A DNA stretch of 64,000 bases, taken from contig CATNEN010000008.1 in assembly GCA_950097015.1 (NCBI GenBank), positions 1,798,001 to 1,862,000 of the forward strand, in the 5' to 3' direction. Each line of letters opens with the position of its first letter. Position 1 is the stretch's first letter. This stretch comes from Macrostomum hystrix (lineage: Eukaryota; Platyhelminthes; Macrostomidae). Position numbers and translations under genes: made by a program. The notes beneath the pieces were generated by a model. That model was not told the origin of the DNA, ran no database searches, and worked only from the letters and a program-made list of their open reading frames with translations. This document shows positions 58,401-64,000 of this stretch, piece after piece.

Positions 58401-59014
58401 GTCAAGGGCCAGGTTGAGGCCGGCACCAGGAAGGCTGTCCTGTTCACCTGGACTCCGCCGCCTACTCAGGATGTGAGAGCTTGAGAATTTAGTGATTATC
58501 CCAAATCCCTATTCTGCGAAACCCCACTCTCATTCTCATATTCTCATTCTCATGTTCTCATTCTCATATTCTCATTCTCATATTCTCATTCTCATATTCT
58601 CATTCTCATATTCTCATTTTTTCATGCCTTTCTCAACATTAAGATAAAAATGGAGCTTTGAAATGATCGTTGAATTGTGGATTCGAACTCAAGACTTAAG
58701 CAAAGAAGTGCGAAGAGTGTAATGTCCTGACCCTGAAATCCCCATCAAACTCTATTTCCTAGCCCAACATCCCAGTGGAAACCAGCATCATCGTGACCCT
58801 GCGAGGTGACGTCACTGAGACCTACACTGTACTGCTGCGGGCCTTCGTAACCTCCGATCCAGCGGTTGTGCCCGCCGTCGAGGCGGCCGAGGCTGCCGCT
58901 GCGGAGGCAGCTGCTGCGGCCGCCGCCACCGCTGCTTCAGCGGCTGCTGGCGCTGCTTCTGCGGCGGCTACAATGTCCGCGGGAACTAGCACCGCGGAAG
59001 ACGCCAAGACTTAA
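49433..59014 (+). CDS. CFAP74: CFAP74 homologue, axonemal central-apparatus protein (coiled coil + ASH/MSP-like domains), 16 coding exons
   Basis: Exons: 49433-49644, 50162-50320, 50400-50603, 50916-51089, 51235-52192, 52302-52700, 52777-52944, 53311-53790, 53896-54258, 54586-55161, 55695-55742, 56498-57328, 57449-57782, 58128-58258, 58338-58472, 58763-59014. Phases agree throughout, giving 1807 residues (human CFAP74 has about 1584). Order: acidic N-terminus (1-70), charged coiled coil (about 85-430, including LEAGGDAGLALRRERRAAEA), a low-complexity segment, then repeated Ig-like ASH/MSP modules from about 590 onward. Module signatures include LSIDRARVDFGVSVIGETLH, SLDFGCCTIYESAVRTVRMT and ALDFENVSLGQTAVKSFTVQ. 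Between modules lie a charged helix (about 1190-1231) and a Lys/Gly-rich linker encoded by exons 11-12. The C-terminus is Ala-rich. Known: Chlamydomonas FAP74 is a subunit of the C1d projection of the central pair, needed for normal ciliary beating. Other ASH-domain axonemal proteins (DLEC1, HYDIN, CFAP65) lack this N-terminal coil arrangement, so CFAP74 is the best fit. Confidence 0.83.
49645..50161. other. CFAP74 intron 1, unique
   Basis: AT-rich intron without an array; nothing else recognised apart from a short TA run near 50075-50088. Confidence 0.5.
50690..50815. repeat. Tandem array, 21-bp unit, about 6 copies, in CFAP74 intron 3
   Basis: Unit CTTATCTGTTAGACAGAGAG plus C, nearly identical between copies. 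Confidence 0.95.
53037..53177 (-). repeat. Dispersed element, copy 2, in CFAP74 intron 7
   Basis: The reverse complement aligns in order with 33007-33197 over most of its length, with substitutions and one block of about 30 bases missing. It reads antisense to CFAP74. Confidence 0.8.
55162..55694. other. CFAP74 intron 10, unique
   Basis: AT-rich; no array, ORF or element recognised. Confidence 0.5.
56205..56450. repeat. Tandem array, about 36-bp unit, about 6 copies, in CFAP74 intron 11
   Basis: Copies contain TTTATAGGCACAGGGGTTTC then CTAGTAGTTGTTGC. The preceding 460 bases of the intron are unique AT-rich DNA. Confidence 0.92.
58530..58622. repeat. Tandem array, 14-bp unit, in CFAP74 intron 15
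   Basis: About 6 copies of ATATTCTCATTCTC. Confidence 0.93.
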
Positions 59015-59116
59015 AGAATTTGGACTTTGAATGATCTCCATTCACTTTGAGTAGTTTCTATCAAATTAAGGAACAGAACGTGGCGATTACAGTGCCTTAC
59101 ACTGCCTACTATCAGT

Positions 59117-59122
59117 AATAAA
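59117..59122 (+). terminator. Polyadenylation signal AATAAA of CFAP74
   Basis: A canonical AATAAA lies about 100 bases past the CFAP74 stop codon in AT-rich unique sequence, just before the downstream arrays begin. Confidence 0.65.
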
Positions 59123-59289
59123 TACGAGTATAAAAAATCGTTTCAAATGCTTTTTGTTGCTTTTCCTATTTTATGATTTTTATGATATTTTATGATAACG
59201 AAATAAATTGAAGAGGGAGTGTGCTTGCGCTAAAAATGTACTCAAAGTGCAGTTAAAGTTGTATGTTTCTTTGAGTGAAGAGTCCCAGA

Positions 59290-59940
59290 TTGTGTGAATG
59301 GGTCATAAATTGTGTGAATGATTGTATGATTGTGTGAATGGTTCTCAGATTGTGTTGTGTGAATGGTTCTCAGATTAGTGAATGGTTCTCAGATTAGTGA
59401 ATGGTTCTCAGATTAGTGAATGGTTCTCAGATTAGTGAATGGTTCTCAGATTAGTGAATGGTTCTCAGACTAGTGAATGGTTCTCAGATTAGTGAATGGT
59501 TCTCAGATTGTGTGAATGGTCATCAGATTAGTGAATGGTTCTCAGATTAGTGAATGGTTCTCAGATTAGTGAATGGTTCTCAGATTAGTGAATGGTTCTC
59601 AGATTAGTGAATGGTTCTCAGATTAGTGAATGGTTCTCAGACTAGTGAATGGTTCTCAGATTAGTGAATGGTTCTCAGATTGTGTGAATGGTCATCAGAT
59701 TAGTGAATGGTTCTCAGATTAGTGAATGGTTCTCAGATTAGTGAATGGTTCTCAGATTAGTGAATGGTTCTCAGATTAGTGAATGTTTCTCAGATTGTGT
59801 GAATGGTCCTCAGATTAGTGAATGGTTCTCAGATTGTGTTGTGTGAATGGTTCTCAGGTTGTGTTGTGTGAATGGTTCTCAGGTTGTGTTGTGTGAATGG
59901 TTCTCAGGTTGTGTGAATCCAGGTTCTCAGGTTGTGTGAA
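59290..59940. repeat. Tandem array, 19-bp unit, about 33 copies
   Basis: Unit GAATGGTTCTCAGATTAGT. A block ending in the TGTGTGAATGGTCATCAG variant is repeated about 180 bases apart, showing higher-order duplication. Confidence 0.95.
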
Positions 59941-60220
59941 TCCACTATACTAAAAATGAAATGCTTGGTTGGTTGGTTGGTTGCTTGTAATTGATTTTCT
60001 CCCGAACGGCTCAACCGATTTTCACCATTTCTTCAACAAAAGATGCTAAATATGGGGACAATTATACACGTATTTTTATTAAGCTTAACTTTATTGCTAA
60101 AGGGATTAAATATTCGAAAAACATGATTTTTTCAAAGGTCAAACCATCTTGGCCTATTGAGAATTTCACTGACAGCCACTGAATTAGAATTGCGTCGTCA
60201 AATTGCGCAACAACCCCTAG
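59941..60220 (+). mobile_element. Candidate short non-autonomous Helitron
   Basis: It begins TCCACTATACTAAAAATG right after an A and carries CCGAACGGCTCAACCGATTT near the 5' end, as seen at many animal Helitron 5' ends. It ends CTAG at 60217-60220, ten bases after a hairpin with TTGCG/CGCAA arms (60190-60194 and 60206-60210). Length 280 bases, no coding capacity. The base after CTAG is C, not the usual T. Confidence 0.5.
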
Positions 60221-60544
60221 CTGATTGAATTTGAAGCCTGCACTCTGGAGACAAATTGGAAATAAATGTACACAACCAACCGCGAGACTGAGTGCACTCT
60301 ATTTTCTTACTTCATTGTACAAAGCCAGAACTTTGAGAATTCATTTTATAAGGCTGATTTTTGCACCCACTAACCAACAGTCGGAATAGCCGATGTGTAG
60401 GCACTAGGAATAGGTTATAGGCTAGGCTAGGGTTCGATTCTGCACTGCGTCAAATCATTTAGACTAATTTTCAGCCAGTAGTGATTGAAGATTGTTTTAA
60501 TTTATTTTTTCATTTCGTAAATAAAATATCATAAATCATAGCAA
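60221..60544. other. Unique AT-rich DNA with decayed tRNA-like boxes
   Basis: It contains TAGCCGATGTG (60387-60397, A-box-like) and GGTTCGATTC (60431-60440, B-box-like) at tRNA-like spacing, but no foldable cloverleaf. It is not called as a tRNA gene. Confidence 0.25.
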
Positions 60545-62640
60545 ACCTGAATTTGAATCATGGCAAAAATAGAGCTTGAATCATGGCTAAACCAGAGTCT
60601 GAATCATGGCTAAACCAGAGTCTGAATCATGGCTAAACCAGCGTCTGAATCATGGCTAAACCAGAGTCTGAATCATGGCTAAAACAGAGTCTGAATCATG
60701 GCTTAACCAGAGTTTGAATCATGGCTAAACCAGAGTCTGAATCATGGCTAAACCAGAGTCTGAATCATGGCTAAACCAGAGTCTGAATCATGGCTAAACC
60801 AGAGTCTGAATCATGGCTAAACCAGCGTCTGAATCATGGCTAAACCAGAGTTTGAATCATGGCTAAACCAGAGTTTGAATCATGGCTTAACCAGAGTTTG
60901 AATCATGGCTAAACCAGAGTCTGAATCATGGCTTAACCAGAATTTAAATCATGGCTAAACCAGAGTCTGAATCATGGCTTAAACAGAGTCTGAATCATGG
61001 CTAAACCAGAGTCTGAATCATGGCTAAACCAGCGTCTGAATCATGGCTAAACCAGCGTCTGAATCATGGCTAAACCAGAGTTTGAATCATGGCTAAACCA
61101 GAGTTTGAATCATAGCCAACCAGAGTTTGAATCTTGGCTAAACCAGAGTTTCAATCATGGCTAACCCAGCGTTTGAATCATGGCTAAACCAGAGTTTGAA
61201 TCATGGCAAAAGCCGAGTTTTAATCATGGCTAAACAAGCGTCTGAATCATGGCTAAACCAGAGTTTCAATCATGGCTAAACCAGAGTTTCAGTCATGGCT
61301 AAACCAGCGTCTGAATCATGGCTAAACCAGAGTTTGAACCATGGCTAAACCAGAGTTTGAATCATGGCTAAACCAGAGTCTGAATCATGGCAAAACCAGA
61401 GTTTGAATCATGGCTAAACCAGAGTTTAAATCATGGCTAAACCAGCGTCTGAATCATGGCTAAACCAGAGTTTCAATCATGGCTAAACCAGAGTTTCAAT
61501 CATGGCTAAACCAGCGTCTGAATCATGGCTAAACCAGAGTTTGAATCATGGCTAAACCAGAGTTTAATCATGGCTAAACCAGCGTCTGAATCATGGCTAA
61601 ACCAGAGTTTCAATCATGGCTAAACCAGAGTTTGAATCATGGCTAAACCAGAGTTTCAATCATGGCTAAACCAGCGTCTGAATCATGGCTAAACCAGCGT
61701 CTGAATCATGGCTAAACCAGAGTTTGAATCATGGCTAAACCAGAGTTTGAATCATGGCTAAACCAGAGTTTGAATCATGGCTAAACCAGATCTTGAATCA
61801 TGGCTAAACCAGAGTTTGAATCATGGCTAAACCAGCGTCTGAATCATGGCTAAACCAGAGTTTCAGTCATGGCTAAACCAGCGTCTGAATCATGGCTAAA
61901 CCAGAGTTTGAACCATGGCTAAACCAGAGTTTGAATCATGGCTAAACCAGAGTCTGAATCATGGCAAAACCAGAGTTTGAATCATGGCTAAACCAGAGTT
62001 TAAATCATGGCTAAACCAGCGTCTGAATCATGGCTAAACCAGAGTTTCAATCATGGCTAAACCAGAGTTTCAATCATGGCTAAACCAGCGTCTGAATCAT
62101 GGCTAAACCAGAGTTTCAATCATGGCTAAACCAGAGTCTGAATCATGGCTAAACCAGCGTCTTAATCATGGCTAAACCAGAGTTTGAATATTGGCTACAC
62201 CAGAGTTTGAATCATGGCTAAACCAGAGACTAAATCATGGCTAAACCAGAGACTAAATCGTGGCTAAACCATCATCATCAGCATGGCTAAACTAGAGTTT
62301 GAATAATGGCTACACCAGAGTTTGAATCAAGGCTAAACCAGAGTCTGAATCATGGCTAAACCAGAGTTTGAATCATGGCTAAACCAGACTTTGAATCATA
62401 GCCAACCAGAGTTTGAATCTTGGCTAAACCAGAGTTTCAATCATGGCTAACCCAGCGTTTGAATCATGGCTAAACCAGAGTTTGAATCATGGCTAAACCA
62501 GAGTTTGAATCTTGGCTAAACCAGAGTTTGAATCATAGCCAACCAGAGTCTGAATCATGGCAAAACGAGAGTTTGAATCATAGCCCACCAGGGTTTAAAA
62601 CATGGCGAAACCTGAGTTTGAATCTTGGCTAACCCAGCGT
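60545..62640. repeat. Tandem array, 23-bp unit, about 90 copies
   Basis: The unit contains AATCATGGCTAAACCAGAGT plus CTG, with TTTG, TTTC and GCGTCTG variants. Long ordered blocks recur (for example the regions near 61310 and 61890). Confidence 0.97.
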
Positions 62641-62654
62641 TTGAAAAATCAACG

Positions 62655-64000
62655 TCAACTGGGGAGTCATCATCAAAATGGGGATCATGGTGAACTGGGG
62701 GATCATGGTAAACTGGGAATCATTGTCAACTGGGGGATCATTGTCAACTGGGGGATCATTGTCAACTGGGGGATCATTGTCAACTGGGGGGTCATTGTGA
62801 ACTGAGAGATCATTGTCAACTGGGGGGTAATGGTCAACTGGGGGATAATTGTCAACTGGGGAATCATCATCAACTGGGGAGCATCATCAACTGGGGGATC
62901 ATTGAGAACTGGGGGATCATTGTCAAATGGGGGATCATTGTGAACTGGGGGATCTTTGTCAACTGGGGGATCATTGTATACTGTGGGATCATTGTCAACT
63001 GGGGGATCATTGTCAACTGGGGGATCATTGTCAACTGGGGGATCGTTGTCAACTGGGGGTTCATTGTCAACTGGGGGATCATTGTCAACTGGGGGATCAT
63101 TGTCAACTGGGGGATCATCATCAACTGGGGGATCATTGTCAACTGGGGGATCATCATCAACTGTGGGATCATTGTCAACCGGCGGGATCATTGTCAACTG
63201 GGGGATCATTGTCAACTGGGGGATCATTGTCAACTGGGTGATCATCATCAACTGGGGGATCATTGTCAACTGGGGGAACATTGTCAACTGGAGGAACATT
63301 GTTAACTAGGGATCATCATCAATGGGGAGACTTCATCAACTGGGGGATCATTGTGAACTGGGGGATCTTTGTTAACTGGGGGATCATTGTCAACTCGGGG
63401 ATCATTCTCAACTGGGGGATCATTGTCAACTGGGGGATCATTCTCAACTGGGGGATCATTGTCAACTGGGGGATCATTTTCAACTGGGGAATCATCATCA
63501 ACTGGGGGATCATTGTCAACTGGGGGATCATTGTCAACTGGGGGATCATTGTCAACTGGGGGATCATTGTCAACTGGGTGATCATCATCAACTGGGGGAT
63601 CATTGTCAACTGGGGGAACATTGTCAAATGGAGGAACATTGTTAACTGGGGATCATCATCAATGGGGAGACTTCATCAACTGGGGGATCATTGTGAACTG
63701 GGGGATCTTTGTTAACTGGGGGATCATTGTCAACTGGGGGATCATTGTCAACTGGGGGATCATTGTCAACTGGGGGATCATTTTCAACTGGGGGATCATC
63801 ATCAACTGGGGGATCATCATCAACTGGGTGATCATTGTGAACTGGGGGATCTTTGTCAACTGGGGGATCATTGTCAACTGTGGGATCATTGTCAACTGGG
63901 GGATCATTGTCAACTGGGGGATCATTTTCAACTGGGGGATCATCATCAACTGGGGGATCATCATCAACTGGGTGATCATTGTGAACTGGGGGATCATTGT
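62655..64000. repeat. Tandem array, 18-bp unit with higher-order structure, running off the right edge
   Basis: Unit GGGGGATCATTGTCAACT with GAACT, CATCATC and TTTGT variants. A marker block (GGAGGAACATTGTTAACT, then CATCAATGGGGAGACTTC) occurs near 63285 and again near 63630. Confidence 0.97.

Noticed and set aside
62602-63997. ORFs of 100-200 codons on both strands
   Set aside because: Produced by the 18-bp array.

Overview
The window is nuclear DNA of an animal. It has intron-rich genes with GT-AG splice sites and GC-rich exons set in AT-rich flanks. It encodes bilaterian gene families: a homeo-prospero transcription factor, a FERM-RING ubiquitin ligase, and two cilium or axoneme proteins. 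Repeat density is very high, and both cilium genes have a 3' splice site 10 to 12 bases upstream of the start codon. That would fit a lineage with spliced-leader trans-splicing, such as a free-living flatworm, but this is inference and I cannot name the species.

Layout, left to right. 1-4239: tandem arrays and AT-rich unique DNA. 4240-13892 (-): a seven-exon MYLIP/IDOL-type E3 ligase. 14121-14585 (-): a candidate two-exon gene for a 61-residue protein I do not recognise. 16721-26593 (-): a five-exon prospero/PROX gene. 26594-40167: about 13.6 kb without a gene I can support, with minisatellites alternating with unique islands. 40168-48463 (-): a twelve-exon FHAD1 homologue. 48464-49432: a 969-bp divergent promoter interval. 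49433-59014 (+): a sixteen-exon CFAP74 homologue. 59015-64000: four arrays, a probable short Helitron and AT-rich DNA. Every multi-exon model was joined by hand from splice sites. All exon phases agree and each model gives an uninterrupted reading frame of 550, 61, 927, 1373 and 1807 residues.

The most striking feature is the repeat landscape. I count about 36 tandem arrays, roughly a third of the window by my hand-drawn boundaries, nearly all with different units. Of 24 introns longer than 200 bp, 19 contain an array, usually one private to that intron. All 16 such introns in the three large minus-strand genes do. At least eleven otherwise unrelated units share a GGATT or GGATC core. Particular arrays carry CRE palindromes, a perfect pol III B-box, a G-quadruplex-compatible pattern, 195 GATA units or long polypurine tracts.

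Functionally, FHAD1 and CFAP74 form a head-to-head pair, probably co-expressed in ciliated or sperm cells. CFAP74 belongs to the C1d projection of the axonemal central apparatus. Prospero is a neural and sensory differentiation factor, and MYLIP is a cytoplasmic and membrane-associated ubiquitin ligase. I see no direct link between those two and the cilium pair.
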